Source: CAYSYM01 sp964435115
GTDB lineage: Bacteria > Chloroflexota > UBA6077 > CF-72
Direction of reading: 5' to 3'
DNA: 64,000 bases
Assembly: GCA_964435115.1 (NCBI GenBank)
Contig: CAYSYM010000017.1
Location: forward strand, 1-64,000
The notes under the pieces were generated by a model that saw only the letters and a program-made list of their open reading frames with translations, was not told where the DNA came from and did no database searches. The translations under genes were made by a program, and so were the position numbers. Positions 1 through 9,590 of this stretch are shown here, one piece after another (within the stretch, counting starts at the first letter, position 1; every line of letters starts with the position of its first letter).

Positions 1-52
1 CTGACACCCAGTACCCGACACCCAATACCCGACACCCGGCACCCGACACCTG
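1..52. repeat. Short tandem repeat abutting asnB start
   Basis: Three degenerate copies of a 14-base unit of the form NNTACCCGACACCC run directly into the asnB start codon. A related array on the opposite strand lies just upstream of metF at 10877-10913. No gene is visible here. The array leaves no room for an ordinary Shine-Dalgarno sequence in front of asnB, so it may form part of the leader. Confidence 0.6.
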
Positions 53-2176
53 ATGTGCGGCCTCTGTGGCGTCCTGAGCGTCGGCCAGGCGAGCGCGCCC
101 GTCCACGAGGGGGACCTGCGGGCGATGGCCGCGGCCATCGCCCACCGCGGGCCGGACGCGGAGGGCTTCTACCTCTCGCCCGACGCCCGGCTAGGCTTCG
201 GCTTCCGCCGCCTCAGCATCATCGACCTCGCCACGGGCGACCAGCCGATGGCGAACGAGGATGGCTCCGTCTGGCTCGTCTTCAACGGCGAGATCTACAA
301 CCACGGCGATCATCGGCCGAGCCTCGAAGCTCGCGGCCACACGTACCGTTCCCACGCCGACTCCGAGGCGATCGTCCATTTGTACGAGGAGTACGGACCA
401 GACTGCGTCCACCACCTGCGGGGGATGTTCGCCTTCGCCCTGTGGGATGCCAGGCGGCGGCGCCTGCTCCTGGCGCGTGACCGGGTGGGTGTGAAGCCGC
501 TCTACTACACCAGCGCCCCGGGCCACCTGCTGTTCGCCTCCGAGATCAAGGCGCTGCTTGCCCACCCACTCGTCACGCCGCGCCTCGACGACGACGCGCT
601 CGCGCTCTACCTCACCTTCGCCGCCACGCCCGCGCCCCGCACGCTGTTCGAAGGGGTCCGGAAGCTCGCAGCCGGGCACCGGCTCCTGGTGGACGCCGAC
701 ACCGGCACCCAGACGCTGGAGCGCTACTGGGAGCCGCGGCCCGACCCGGGGCTGCGCGGCCGTCGCCTCTCGCCCGAGGAGTACGTGGAGCGGCTCGAAC
801 AGGCCGTGCGAGAGTCCATCCGGCTGCGGATGATGAGCGACGTGCCGTACGGCGCGTTCCTCTCGGGCGGGGTGGATTCGAGCCTGAACGTGGCGCTCAT
901 GGCGGAGCTGGCCGACCGCCCGGTGAGCACCTTCTCCGTGGCGATCCAGGACGACGCGCGGTCGGACGAGCTGGCACAGGCCCGCGAGGTCGCTCGGCGC
1001 TACGGCACCCGCCACCACGAGGTGGTCATCGGCGAGCGCGAGTTCCTGGACTACATACCGCGCCTGGCCTGGCACCAGGATGAGCCCCTGGCAGACCCGG
1101 TCTGCGTGCCGCTCCACCACGTCTCCGAGGAAGCGCGGCGCTCCGGGACCAAGGTTGTCCAGGTGGGTGAGGGTGCCGACGAGCTCTTCTCCGGCTACCG
1201 CGGCTACGCCTTCTTCGCGGATTTCCACCGGCGGGTATGGCGCCCCTACCGGTGGCTGCCGCAGGCGGTGCGCCGCACTGCCTGGCAGCTCGCCGCCCCC
1301 GTCCTCTCGTCGGACAGGTCGGACGTGCTCGAACGGGCCAGCCGCGACGGGGAGCTGTACTGGGGTGGGGCTGTCGCCTTCTACGACACCCACAAGCGCC
1401 GCCTCATTGGCGACGACCCGGCGGGACGCGAGCTGGTGCGGACGCTCTACGCCGAGGTCGATGGAGCGCACCCAGGGGCGAGCCAGCTCGACCGTATGAT
1501 TGGGATCGAGCTGCGCCAACGACTGCCCGAGCTGCTGCTCATGCGCGTGGACAAGATCACCATGGGCTCGTCGATCGAGGCGCGCGTGCCGTACCTGGAC
1601 CACCGGCTGGTGGAGCTCGCGCTCGCCATTCCCGCGGACGTGAAGTACCGCGACGGGGTGACGAAGTGGGTGCTCAAGCGCGTGGCGGAGCGGGTCGGCC
1701 TGCAGCGCGCGCTCGTGGCGCGGCCGAAGCAGGGGTTCTGTGGCTCGGCGACGAACATGCTCACCCCGCGCCTGCTCGAGCACGCCGAAGCGCGCATCGT
1801 CGAGTCGCCGCTGGCGCGCGAGCGGTTCAACCTTGGCTACGTGCGGCGGCTGTTCGAGGAGCAGCGCGCCAGGATCGAGGACCACAGCTTCCGCCTGTGG
1901 ACCCTCTGGAACCTGGTGGAGTGGCACGCGTGCTGGCTCGAGCGCGGTCCTGCGCGCGGGGCCGAGGAGCGCGCCTCCACGCTGCGCTGGGGGGCTGGCG
2001 GCGCGGCTTTGGAGGCGCCACGGCTGTCGCCCGGGGAGTGGAGCAACGACGCGCCCCGGGGACCGGCGTCCCTGCCCTCGCCGGGGAGAGAGCCGGAGCC
2101 CACGAGCGGACCTGCTACCGGCAGGCCCGCCCTCGGACGCCGGCGTGAGGTGGGGATGACTGACACGTCTGCGTGA
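53..2176 (+). CDS. asnB: Asparagine synthase (glutamine-hydrolysing), AsnB type
   Basis: Transfers amide nitrogen from glutamine to an aspartate-like acceptor with ATP hydrolysis. In polysaccharide loci such enzymes often amidate uronic acids. The protein opens MCGLCG, so Cys2 is the expected nucleophile of the class II glutamine amidotransferase domain (about residues 1-210). The synthetase domain carries the pyrophosphate loop SGGVDSS at residues 271-277. At 707 residues it is longer than most family members (about 600-650): the last 75 or so are Pro/Gly/Ala/Glu-rich, low in complexity and probably not part of the fold. The GTGA overlap with the flippase suggests co-transcription with the glycan genes, so the true substrate may be a sugar acid rather than free aspartate. 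That point is inference. Confidence 0.9.
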   Translation: MCGLCGVLSVGQASAPVHEGDLRAMAAAIAHRGPDAEGFYLSPDARLGFGFRRLSIIDLATGDQPMANEDGSVWLVFNGEIYNHGDHRPSLEARGHTYRSHADSEAIVHLYEEYGPDCVHHLRGMFAFALWDARRRRLLLARDRVGVKPLYYTSAPGHLLFASEIKALLAHPLVTPRLDDDALALYLTFAATPAPRTLFEGVRKLAAGHRLLVDADTGTQTLERYWEPRPDPGLRGRRLSPEEYVERLEQAVRESIRLRMMSDVPYGAFLSGGVDSSLNVALMAELADRPVSTFSVAIQDDARSDELAQAREVARRYGTRHHEVVIGEREFLDYIPRLAWHQDEPLADPVCVPLHHVSEEARRSGTKVVQVGEGADELFSGYRGYAFFADFHRRVWRPYRWLPQAVRRTAWQLAAPVLSSDRSDVLERASRDGELYWGGAVAFYDTHKRRLIGDDPAGRELVRTLYAEVDGAHPGASQLDRMIGIELRQRLPELLLMRVDKITMGSSIEARVPYLDHRLVELALAIPADVKYRDGVTKWVLKRVAERVGLQRALVARPKQGFCGSATNMLTPRLLEHAEARIVESPLARERFNLGYVRRLFEEQRARIEDHSFRLWTLWNLVEWHACWLERGPARGAEERASTLRWGAGGAALEAPRLSPGEWSNDAPRGPASLPSPGREPEPTSGPATGRPALGRRREVGMTDTSA

Positions 2177-3480
2177 CCTTTGCCCGCCAGAGTCTGGGGA
2201 GCCTCCTCACGCTCCTCTTCGGCCTCGTGGTGAGCGTGGTGCTGGCGCGTGTGCTCGGGGCCGAGGGCCGCGGCGAGTACCAGCTCGCCGTCAAGGTCGC
2301 GGGGCTCGTGCTCGCCTTCGCGCAGTGGGGCGTGCCGGAGGTGCTCCTGCAGCTCCTGTCGGAGCGGCGCGGCCAGATGAGTCTGCTCGTCGGCACGGCG
2401 TTCGGCGTGACGCTGTTCGGAACGCTCGTCGGCGGACTGCTCGTCTTCGTCGCGCTTCCGTCCGTGGGCGACTCGCTGCTACGCGGCGTGGACGCGCGGC
2501 TGGTCTGGGCGGCGCTGGCCGGCAGCCTCTTCGCCATGGTCGGGCTGGTGGCGCGCCGCTTCCTGCAGCTCACTGGCCGGCTGGCGGCCTACAACGCCCT
2601 GGACGTGGCACGCAACGCGCTCTTCCTGGGGCTGGCGCTGGTCCTGACGGTCGGGCTCGCCCGGCGGGCCGACGGCGCGCTCGGCGCCTGGTTCGGCGCC
2701 GAGCTCGCGTTCGCTCTGGTGGCCAGCCTGTACGTGTGGCGGCGAATCGCGGCGCGCTGGCGCCTCGACCGTCGGCTGGGCGTCCAGATGCTCGTCGCCG
2801 GCACACCCGTCCAGGCTGGCATCGTGGCGACCTACCTGGGCAACGAAGGTGGCGCCTACGTCCTCAACGCCGGCCTGGACGTGGCCGCGGTGGGAGCCTA
2901 CAGCGTCGCGCTGGGCGTCGCGCGCCTGGTCCTGCAGGTCGCGACGGCCCTGCGTACGGCGCTGCAGCCGCGCCTGGTCGGGCCAGAAGCGGATGCCGCG
3001 CTGGTCACCGGCCGCGTCGCACGCCACGGCATCGCCTGGATGCTCCTGCTGTCCCTCGGCCTGGCGGTGGGCTCGCCACTCGTGCCGGTGGTCTTCGGGT
3101 CGAGCTTCGCCGCGGCCGAGCCGGCGGTCTTGTGGATGCTGCCAGGTATGGTGGCCTACGGCGCCATGCAGCTCCTGGCCAGCTACCTGCTGCGGGTCGG
3201 CCGACGCGGCGTGCTAGCGCTCAGCTCGTGGACGTTCGCCCTTGCCTCCATCGGGTTTCAGGCGCTCGGCGCGAGCGCCGGGGGGCTGGTAGGGGCGTCC
3301 ATCGGCCTGAGCCTGGCGTACCTCCTCTCCGCCGCGATCGTGGTGGTGGCGTTCTGGCGTGCGTCGGCGCTGCCGGTCCGCTTGCTCGTGCCTGGGCCGG
3401 CTGAGCTGGCCTTCTACACGGCGCTGGCCCGCCGCGTCGCGAGCGGCTGGTCGTCCGCCGCGACCCGGGCGGCACGCTGA
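2173..3480 (+). CDS. Polysaccharide flippase (Wzx/MATE-like)
   Basis: Predicted multi-spanning membrane protein of 435 residues that would move lipid-linked oligosaccharides across the cytoplasmic membrane. The start TFARQSLGSLLTLLFGLVVS and the motif RVLGAEGRGEYQL are typical of the polysaccharide biosynthesis protein family, and about 12 hydrophobic segments follow. It starts with GTG inside the asnB stop (GTGA overlap) and its stop shares one base with the next gene's ATG, so this is a translationally coupled operon. Length is normal for the family. Substrate cannot be read from the sequence. Confidence 0.85.
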   Translation: MTFARQSLGSLLTLLFGLVVSVVLARVLGAEGRGEYQLAVKVAGLVLAFAQWGVPEVLLQLLSERRGQMSLLVGTAFGVTLFGTLVGGLLVFVALPSVGDSLLRGVDARLVWAALAGSLFAMVGLVARRFLQLTGRLAAYNALDVARNALFLGLALVLTVGLARRADGALGAWFGAELAFALVASLYVWRRIAARWRLDRRLGVQMLVAGTPVQAGIVATYLGNEGGAYVLNAGLDVAAVGAYSVALGVARLVLQVATALRTALQPRLVGPEADAALVTGRVARHGIAWMLLLSLGLAVGSPLVPVVFGSSFAAAEPAVLWMLPGMVAYGAMQLLASYLLRVGRRGVLALSSWTFALASIGFQALGASAGGLVGASIGLSLAYLLSAAIVVVAFWRASALPVRLLVPGPAELAFYTALARRVASGWSSAATRAAR

Positions 3481-4652
3481 TGGCGGCCCGTTCCATGCTA
3501 CTGGCCCCCAGCTTCCCGCCGACGGTGGGTGGGATCGAGACCCTGCTCTACCAGACCAGCCGACGGCTGCGGCGTCCGCCAGTCGTCGTGGCGCCACTCC
3601 CGGCCTGCGTGCCCGACCTCGACGTCCGGCCCGTCGCCACGCGCCCGAAAGGGCCGGCTGGACGGGTCGCCTACCGCGTGTCCTGGGCCGTCCACCCTTC
3701 CCTCCACTACCTGGCCACCTTCTGGCGGCCGGCGTTCGCCGTGGCTCGGGAGACGCTGCCCGACGTCATCCAGTGCGGCCACGTCTCCCTGGCGCCACTG
3801 GCCTGGCTGCTGGCCAGCCGCCTAGGGCGCCCCTTCGTCGTGTATGCCTACGGGCAGGAGGTGCTGCGCGAGGCTCGGTCCGCCGGCGTCCGCGCGGTGG
3901 ACGACCTGCTCCGCGGCCGGGCGCTGCGGCACGCCGCCGCCGGCCTGGCAGCCAGCCGGTTCACAGCCGGGCTGCTTGAGACGTGGGGTGTGCTGCCCGA
4001 GCGCATCCACCTGGTTCCCTTCGGCGCCGAGCCGCGGACCTGGGCCGGGCCCCCGCGCGGGTCGACCCTCCTCTCGGTGTGTCGGCTCGTGCCGCGCAAA
4101 GGGGTCGACACCGTACTCCGTGCCCTTCCGCTCGTCCAGCGCCTTGTGCCGGACGTGCAGTACCGGGTGGTGGGTGCCGGCCCAGACGAGGCCCGGCTGC
4201 ACGCGCTCGCCGCCCGCCTCGGCCTGGCCGGGCGGGTGGCGTTCCTGGGCCGCCTGGACGACGCCGCGCTGGCGCAGGAGCTTCAGCGGTGCGCGCTGTT
4301 CGTCCTGCCGGCTCGCCGCGAAGGGGGCGAGCTTGAGGGGCTTGGCCTGGTGTACCTGGAGGCGGCGGCCTGGGGGCGGCCCGCCGTCGCCGGCCGCTCC
4401 GGCGGCGAGGTCGATGCGGTGGTCGACGGTCTCACCGGCCGCGTGGTGGACGGAACGTCGGTGGAGGCGGTCGCCGACGCGATCGTGGGCCTGCTCTCCC
4501 GCCCCCCAGTGCTGGAGCGGCTCGGCGAGGCGGCGCGCGCGCGGGTGGAGCGCACCCACAACTGGGACCGCGCGGCCGCCGTGGTGGACGGCGTGCTGGA
4601 ACGCGTCACACGCACCCGGACGGCCACGCGCATCGCCAGCCGGGTCCCGTGA
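3480..4652 (+). CDS. Glycosyltransferase family 4
   Basis: Cytoplasmic GT-B fold glycosyltransferase of 390 residues. The N-terminal acceptor domain has the GT4 signature FPPTVGGIET near residue 17. The C-terminal donor domain shows SVCRLVPRKGVDTVLRA and the retaining-enzyme motif EGLGLVYLEAAAWGRP, with the E-x7-E pattern that binds the nucleotide sugar. Its ATG overlaps the preceding flippase stop by one base. It is the first of a run of five glycosyltransferases. Sugar donor and linkage are unknown. Confidence 0.9.
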   Translation: MAARSMLLAPSFPPTVGGIETLLYQTSRRLRRPPVVVAPLPACVPDLDVRPVATRPKGPAGRVAYRVSWAVHPSLHYLATFWRPAFAVARETLPDVIQCGHVSLAPLAWLLASRLGRPFVVYAYGQEVLREARSAGVRAVDDLLRGRALRHAAAGLAASRFTAGLLETWGVLPERIHLVPFGAEPRTWAGPPRGSTLLSVCRLVPRKGVDTVLRALPLVQRLVPDVQYRVVGAGPDEARLHALAARLGLAGRVAFLGRLDDAALAQELQRCALFVLPARREGGELEGLGLVYLEAAAWGRPAVAGRSGGEVDAVVDGLTGRVVDGTSVEAVADAIVGLLSRPPVLERLGEAARARVERTHNWDRAAAVVDGVLERVTRTRTATRIASRVP

Positions 4653-4673
4653 CGGGCGGGGGCAGGAAGCCAG

Positions 4674-5891
4674 GTGCCACACCCGCTGTCCGTTCTGGCC
4701 GTGCACCAGGGCGGGGGCGTCGGCGGCGCCCCCGTTAGCCTGCTGAAGCTGCTGGCGGCGCTGGATGGCGGGAGCTTCGACCCGCAGGCGCTGTTCACCG
4801 AGCCAGGGCCGATCCTGGAGTACGCCGCACAGGTGGGCGTGCCGGCTAGCACGGTGGCCACGGGTGGAGCGTTCTTCTACTCGGCGCACGCGCGCCTCGA
4901 ACCGCGCATGCTGGCGCGCTTCCTGCGGACGTTCCCAGGCGCCGTGCAGCGTGCCCGGCAGGTGTTGCGCCAGCGACGGCCGGACGTCCTCCACCTCAAC
5001 ACGAGCGTCTTGCTGGCGTGGGCGGCCGCCGCGCGCCGGGAAGGTAGCCCTGTGCTGTGGATGGTGCGCGAGACGTTGGGGCCGCAGCCCCTGGTGCGCC
5101 GCTGGCACGCCCGCTACGTGCAGCGGCACGCCCGCCGGATCGTGGCGGTGTCTGGCACGGTCCGGGTGTGCTTCCCGCCCGACGCCGCCGTCTGCCGGGT
5201 GTATAACGCTGTCGACCTGGCCGAGTTCAGCCTGGCCCGCCTGCCAGAGCGATCCCGCGTGCGTGCCGAGCTCGGCCTGGCGCCCGACGCTGCCGTCATC
5301 ATGGCGCTGGGGTCCGTCCAGCGTGCGAAAGGCCACTGGCTGCTCCTGGACGCGCTGGGGCTCCTGGCGGCCACGGAGCCGCGCGTGAGCCTCGTGCTGG
5401 TCTGTGGCGGCGTCGACGCGGCCTACGCGGCCAGCGTGCGGGGCCGTGTCAAGCGCGCGCTCGGCGTCCCGCTCGACAATCTGGCAGCGCTGAGGCGCGC
5501 CGCGGCCCGCCGGGGCCTGGCGCACCGGGTGCTGGCCACCGGGTACCGCAGCGACGTCCCACGCCTGCTGGCCGCGGCCGACGTGGTGGCCTTCCCCAGT
5601 CTCGTGGCCGAGGGATTCGGCCGCCCTATCATCGAGGCGATGGCGATGGCGCGTCCGGTGGTCGCGACCGATGTCGGTCCCAGCCGGGAGCTGCTGGGGG
5701 ACGAGGCCGGGCTCCTGGTGGCGCCCGACCCGCACGCGCTCGCGGGAGCGCTCCGCGCCGTGCTCCGGAACCCCGGCGCGGCCGAGCGGCTCGGGCGCGC
5801 CGGGCGCGCCCGGGTCGAGGCCCTCTTCACGCTCGACCGGCAGGTCGCCGAGATGAGCGCGCTATATCGGCAGGTGGCCGAGGGTGCTTGA
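4674..5891 (+). CDS. Glycosyltransferase family 4
   Basis: A 405-residue GT-B enzyme. The N-terminal glycine-rich stretch HQGGGVGGAPVSLLKLL (about residues 10-26) fits acceptor-domain loop 1 of GT4 enzymes. The C-terminal domain has a conserved E-x7-E region (EGFGRPIIEAMAMARPVV). The GTG start at 4674 is preceded by a purine-rich GGCAGGAAG. A spacer of 21 bases separates it from the previous gene. The following gene begins with a TTGA overlap of this stop. Confidence 0.88.
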   Translation: MPHPLSVLAVHQGGGVGGAPVSLLKLLAALDGGSFDPQALFTEPGPILEYAAQVGVPASTVATGGAFFYSAHARLEPRMLARFLRTFPGAVQRARQVLRQRRPDVLHLNTSVLLAWAAAARREGSPVLWMVRETLGPQPLVRRWHARYVQRHARRIVAVSGTVRVCFPPDAAVCRVYNAVDLAEFSLARLPERSRVRAELGLAPDAAVIMALGSVQRAKGHWLLLDALGLLAATEPRVSLVLVCGGVDAAYAASVRGRVKRALGVPLDNLAALRRAAARRGLAHRVLATGYRSDVPRLLAAADVVAFPSLVAEGFGRPIIEAMAMARPVVATDVGPSRELLGDEAGLLVAPDPHALAGALRAVLRNPGAAERLGRAGRARVEALFTLDRQVAEMSALYRQVAEGA

Positions 5892-7126
5892 GCGCTTCGC
5901 GCTCTGGTCTCTCCGTGGCGCAGCCCGTGGGCCCTAACACCACCACATCGGGTCGAACGCCGGCCCACGGGCTGCGCGGACGCGACGTGGTCTTCCTCTA
6001 CGCACCCCCGTGGTATGGACCCACGCGCTTCAGCAAGCACCACCTGGCGCGCTACTGGGCGGCGAGCGACAACCGAGTGCTGTACGTGGAGGCGCCGCTC
6101 GGGCCGCTCGCCGTGCTCCGTCGCCGGGCCGGCGCGCTGGCGGAGCTGCGCCAGACCCTGCGCGGACCGCGGAGGGCCGAGCCGAACCTCTGGGTCCGGC
6201 GCCACTTCAACCCGGTGCCGTACCACGACGTGTCACGGCTCACGGCGAGCAGGGTGGCCAACCGGCTGGGCCAGCGCTGGATGGCCCCGCTCATCCGCCG
6301 CGACCTGGCGGGCCTGGGGTTCCGCCAGCCGATCCTGGTGGCCGGTCTCCCCCACATTGCCGATGCACTCGACCGCCTCCCCCGTCGCCTGCTCGTGTAC
6401 CACTGCGCCGACGACTACACGCACGTGCGAGGCTTCCCCGCCAGTCTGCCCGCGCTGGAGGAGGCGCTGTGCCGGCGGGCCGACCTGGTGGTCACGACGT
6501 CTGAGGCGCTCCGCGAGGCGCGGGCGCGCTTCAACCCACGCACGCACTGGGTGCCGAACGGGGTCGACCTCACGCACTTCAGCTCGCCGGTCGAGCCAGC
6601 CGACGAGCTGCGTGGCGTCGGCTGCCCGATCATCGGCTTTGTGGGCGGCCTCTCCCAGTGGGTGGACGTGCCACTCATCGCGTCTCTTGCCCGCCAGCGC
6701 CCGGGATGGCTCTTCGCGCTCGTTGGGCCAGTTGGCATCGGCGTGGCCGGGCTGCGGAGCCTGCCCAACGTGCGCCTGCTCGGCCCACGAGCGTATACCG
6801 ACGTTCCCAGCTACCTGGCGGCGATGGACGTAGCGCTGATCCCGTTCGTGCAGGACTCCGTCACCTGGAACGCCGACCCGATTAAGGCGTACGAGTACCT
6901 GGCTGCAGGAGTGCCGGTGGTGGCGACCGACCTGCCGGCGCTGCGGCGGCTGGCGCATGTGGTGCGTCTGGCAGGCTCGGCGGAGGTGTTCCTGCAAGAG
7001 GTCGACGCGGCGGCGGCGGAGGGACGGGAAGCGCGCCGCGCCGAGCGACAAGCGGAGGCGGCCCGACATAGCTGGCGGAGCCGCTTCGAGCAGCTCGACG
7101 CGCTGGTGGCGGAGCACCTGACGTGA
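5888..7126 (+). CDS. Glycosyltransferase, TuaH-like GT-B family
   Basis: A 412-residue GT-B protein resembling the group that contains teichuronic acid glycosyltransferase TuaH. The conserved part starts around residue 31 with DVVFLYAPPWYGPTRFSKHH. The C-terminal nucleotide-sugar part has DPIKAYEYLAAGVPVVAT, which fits the family. The TTG start overlaps the previous stop. The first 30 residues are poorly conserved-looking, so a GTG about nine codons downstream is possible. Activity is unknown beyond sugar transfer in glycan assembly. Confidence 0.8.
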   Translation: MSASRSGLSVAQPVGPNTTTSGRTPAHGLRGRDVVFLYAPPWYGPTRFSKHHLARYWAASDNRVLYVEAPLGPLAVLRRRAGALAELRQTLRGPRRAEPNLWVRRHFNPVPYHDVSRLTASRVANRLGQRWMAPLIRRDLAGLGFRQPILVAGLPHIADALDRLPRRLLVYHCADDYTHVRGFPASLPALEEALCRRADLVVTTSEALREARARFNPRTHWVPNGVDLTHFSSPVEPADELRGVGCPIIGFVGGLSQWVDVPLIASLARQRPGWLFALVGPVGIGVAGLRSLPNVRLLGPRAYTDVPSYLAAMDVALIPFVQDSVTWNADPIKAYEYLAAGVPVVATDLPALRRLAHVVRLAGSAEVFLQEVDAAAAEGREARRAERQAEAARHSWRSRFEQLDALVAEHLT

Positions 7127-7184
7127 GTGCTGACGATGAGGGCGACTGCGTGCCTGGATCCCACCGGGGACTCGGTATAGCGCC

Positions 7185-8309
7185 GTGAGGGTGCTGATCC
7201 ACGCGCCGGCCGCGCGGATGGGAGGCGCCCGCTCGCACCTGCTCGGTCTCGTGCCCGAGCTCGCCAGGCTCCACCCGGAGAGCCAGTTCTTGCTGCTCGC
7301 CCAGCCCGAGCTGCTCTCAGCGCTCCCGCCGCTCCCGGCCAGTTGGGAGGGGCGCGCTGAGCGCGCGCAGGCGCGGGGCTTCCTGAGCCGGTTCGCCTGG
7401 GAGCAGACCCGGCTGCCGGCCATCGCCGACCACTGGCGCGCGGACGTGCTCCTGTCGTTCGGCAGCTTCGTGCCCCTGCGCGCGCCCTGCCCACGCGTGC
7501 TGGAGGCTGGCAACGCCCTCCCCTTCACCCGCGCCTACTGGCAGCGCGTGCGGCGGGCGAGCGCGCGTATGCAGGTGGAGGAGGTGGCCCGCTGGCTGCT
7601 GCTGCAGGCGTCGCTGCGGGCGTCGCGCCGCGTGCTCGCCCCCTCCCGCTCGATGCGCCAGAACGTGGTCGCGCGGCTGCCAGCGCTGGCGGACCGGGTC
7701 GACGCGGCGCCGTGGGGAGTCGCGGAGGTGTTCCACCGAACGCGCTGGAGTCCGCCTGACTCGAGCGTCGTGCTGGGCCTCTCCAAGCATGGCGTCAACA
7801 AGGAGTTCGACGTGCTCGTCGTAGCCGTGGCGCGCCTGGCCGGTCGTTGGCCGGAGCTGCGCGTGGAGCTGACTGGCACGCCAGGCGAGTCACGCTGGGC
7901 GCGTCGGACGGCAGCGCTCGCACGAGAGCTGGGCGTGGCGGACCGCCTGAGCTGGGTAGGCGAGGTGCCGAACGACCGCGTCCCGGCGCTGATCCAGCGG
8001 GCCCGTCTGGTCGTCCTCCCCACCTGGTGCGAGTCGTTCGGGCTGCCGCTCGCGGAAGCCCTGGCCATGGGCGCGCCCGCCGTGGCGGGCGATATCCCCG
8101 CCTGTCGGGAGGTTGGCTCCGGAGCGGCGCGCTACTACCGGCCCGGGAGCGTGGAGTCGCTGGCGGAGCAGCTCGCGGCGCTGCTGGAGAACCGCGGCGT
8201 GGCCGCCCGTCTGGCGGCGAACGCGCGCGAGCGGGGCCGGCAGTTCCGCTGGCAATCGAACGCGCGTGCAGTCTGGTCGACCCTGGACCTGGTGGTCCGA
8301 GACGTCTGA
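7185..8309 (+). CDS. Glycosyltransferase family 4
   Basis: A 374-residue glycosyltransferase. The N-terminal MRVLIHAPAARMGGARSHLL matches loop 1 of the GT4 acceptor domain. The C-terminal part contains WCESFGLPLAEALAMGAPAV, the retaining E-x7-E motif. It starts with GTG 58 bases after the preceding gene, and its TGA overlaps the ATG of the next gene by one base. It is probably part of the same operon. Confidence 0.88.
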   Translation: MRVLIHAPAARMGGARSHLLGLVPELARLHPESQFLLLAQPELLSALPPLPASWEGRAERAQARGFLSRFAWEQTRLPAIADHWRADVLLSFGSFVPLRAPCPRVLEAGNALPFTRAYWQRVRRASARMQVEEVARWLLLQASLRASRRVLAPSRSMRQNVVARLPALADRVDAAPWGVAEVFHRTRWSPPDSSVVLGLSKHGVNKEFDVLVVAVARLAGRWPELRVELTGTPGESRWARRTAALARELGVADRLSWVGEVPNDRVPALIQRARLVVLPTWCESFGLPLAEALAMGAPAVAGDIPACREVGSGAARYYRPGSVESLAEQLAALLENRGVAARLAANARERGRQFRWQSNARAVWSTLDLVVRDV

Positions 8310-9184
8310 TGCCCCCGGACAGAGCGCCAGTCTCGGTCCTCGTCCCGACGCTGAACGAGGAGGCCAACCTGCCGGCCTGCCTGGAGAGTGTGGCCTGGGC
8401 CGACCAGGTCTTCGTCGTGGACTCGTTCAGCACGGATGGCACGCCGGCCATCGCGCGCGCGCGCGGGGCCGAGGTCGTCCAGCACCGGTTCGAGAACTAC
8501 TCCCGGCAGAAGAACTGGGCTCTGGACAGCCTGCCGTTCCGGCACCCGTGGGTGCTGATCCTCGACGCAGACGAGCGCGTCACGCCCGAGCTCCGCGCGG
8601 AGATCGAGCGCGTCGTCCGGGCGGCCGACGATCCGGCTGTGCCGGTCGGCTACTACCTGAACCGGCGCTTCATCTTCCTGGGGACGTGGATCCGCCACGC
8701 CGGCTGGTACCCGAGCTGGCACCTGCGGCTGTTCAAGCACCGGCTGGGGCGCTACGACGGCCGCGAGGTGCACGAACACGTGGTGCTGCGCGGTCGCGCC
8801 GGCTACCTGCCGCACGACTTGCTCCACCTGGATGCGCGGGGGCTTGAAGCCTTCGTGGCTCGACATAACCGCTACTCGACCCTGGAGGCGCTGGCTCGTT
8901 TCAAGGTGGAGCGCGCCGCACCGGGACGCGCCAGGCTGAACGCTCGCCTCTTCGGCGCGCCGGTCGAACGGAAGCGGTTCCTCCGTGAGCGCGTGTGGCC
9001 GCTGGTGCCGGCCAAGCCGCTGGCGCTGTTCGTCTACCTGTACGTCGTGCGCCGCGGCTTCCTGGATGGTCGTGCAGGCCTGGCGCTGTGCCTGTTCCAC
9101 GCCTTCCAGGAGTTCATGGTTGGCCTCAAGCTGGCCGAGCTGCGCGCAGCCGGCCGCCCGGCGAGCGCTATCGGATCAGGATGA
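8309..9184 (+). CDS. Glycosyltransferase family 2 (WaaE/KdtX-like)
   Basis: A 291-residue GT-A fold inverting glycosyltransferase. Residues 6-25 (VSVLVPTLNEEANLPACLES) form the nucleotide-binding start of GT2, and LILDADERV carries the DxD metal site. The layout resembles the WaaE/KdtX group, which adds glucose or related sugars in LPS core synthesis. The ATG at 8309 was chosen because it directly overlaps the upstream stop; upstream in-frame codons are antisense-like sequence of the previous gene. Its 3' end overlaps the converging toxin gene by 17 bases. Confidence 0.87.
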   Translation: MPPDRAPVSVLVPTLNEEANLPACLESVAWADQVFVVDSFSTDGTPAIARARGAEVVQHRFENYSRQKNWALDSLPFRHPWVLILDADERVTPELRAEIERVVRAADDPAVPVGYYLNRRFIFLGTWIRHAGWYPSWHLRLFKHRLGRYDGREVHEHVVLRGRAGYLPHDLLHLDARGLEAFVARHNRYSTLEALARFKVERAAPGRARLNARLFGAPVERKRFLRERVWPLVPAKPLALFVYLYVVRRGFLDGRAGLALCLFHAFQEFMVGLKLAELRAAGRPASAIGSG

Positions 9185-9590
9185 TCGGCTGGTCGCGGTT
9201 GTGGCCCAGCCGGATCACGGCGAAGTCGTCGTCGTATGACCAGGCACGCCACTGCCGGCCTCGTTCTATCGCCGCGAAGGCCTGGCGGTCGGCAAGCGAG
9301 AAGCGCTGGTCAGGCCATTGCTCGGCTATGGCCCAGGCCTGCTCGTAGTCCTGCAAGAGGAGCGGCTCCCGGAGAAGTCCCCGGTGGAGAAGACCGCTCA
9401 CCAGCGCATCGCTGCGATGCGCTCCAACCTCGCGTCGCAGGAGGAGCCAGAGCTCAGTCAGGACGGGGTCAATGGTCCAGACCTGCTCCCTGCGGGTGCG
9501 GATGCCCGTTTCCGCCCCAACGGCATCCGGGTGGTGCGCGTCGCCACGCACGAGGAGCGCGAACAGAGCGCTGGTATCAGCGAAGATCAT
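9168..9590 (-). CDS. VapC-like PIN-domain toxin
   Basis: A 140-residue PIN-domain protein and probable RNA endonuclease toxin. The start at MIFADTSALFALL supplies the first acidic residue (Asp5 in FADTSAL). TELW, about 50-60 residues in, holds the second, and FSLADRQAFAAIE and SYDDDFAVI the later ones, giving the usual quartet. The ATG at 9590 was preferred over longer options because the PIN fold begins at once. It overlaps the antitoxin's 3' end by 14 bases and runs head-on into the glycosyltransferase gene, so it has inserted into or beside the glycan operon. Confidence 0.85.
   Translation of the reverse strand: MIFADTSALFALLVRGDAHHPDAVGAETGIRTRREQVWTIDPVLTELWLLLRREVGAHRSDALVSGLLHRGLLREPLLLQDYEQAWAIAEQWPDQRFSLADRQAFAAIERGRQWRAWSYDDDFAVIRLGHNRDQPIILIR

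Noticed and set aside
191..1927. 578-codon open frame antisense to asnB
   Set aside because: Composition is Arg/His/Val-rich with no domain pattern; it mirrors the codon bias of the real gene, as do many long antisense frames in this GC-rich sequence.
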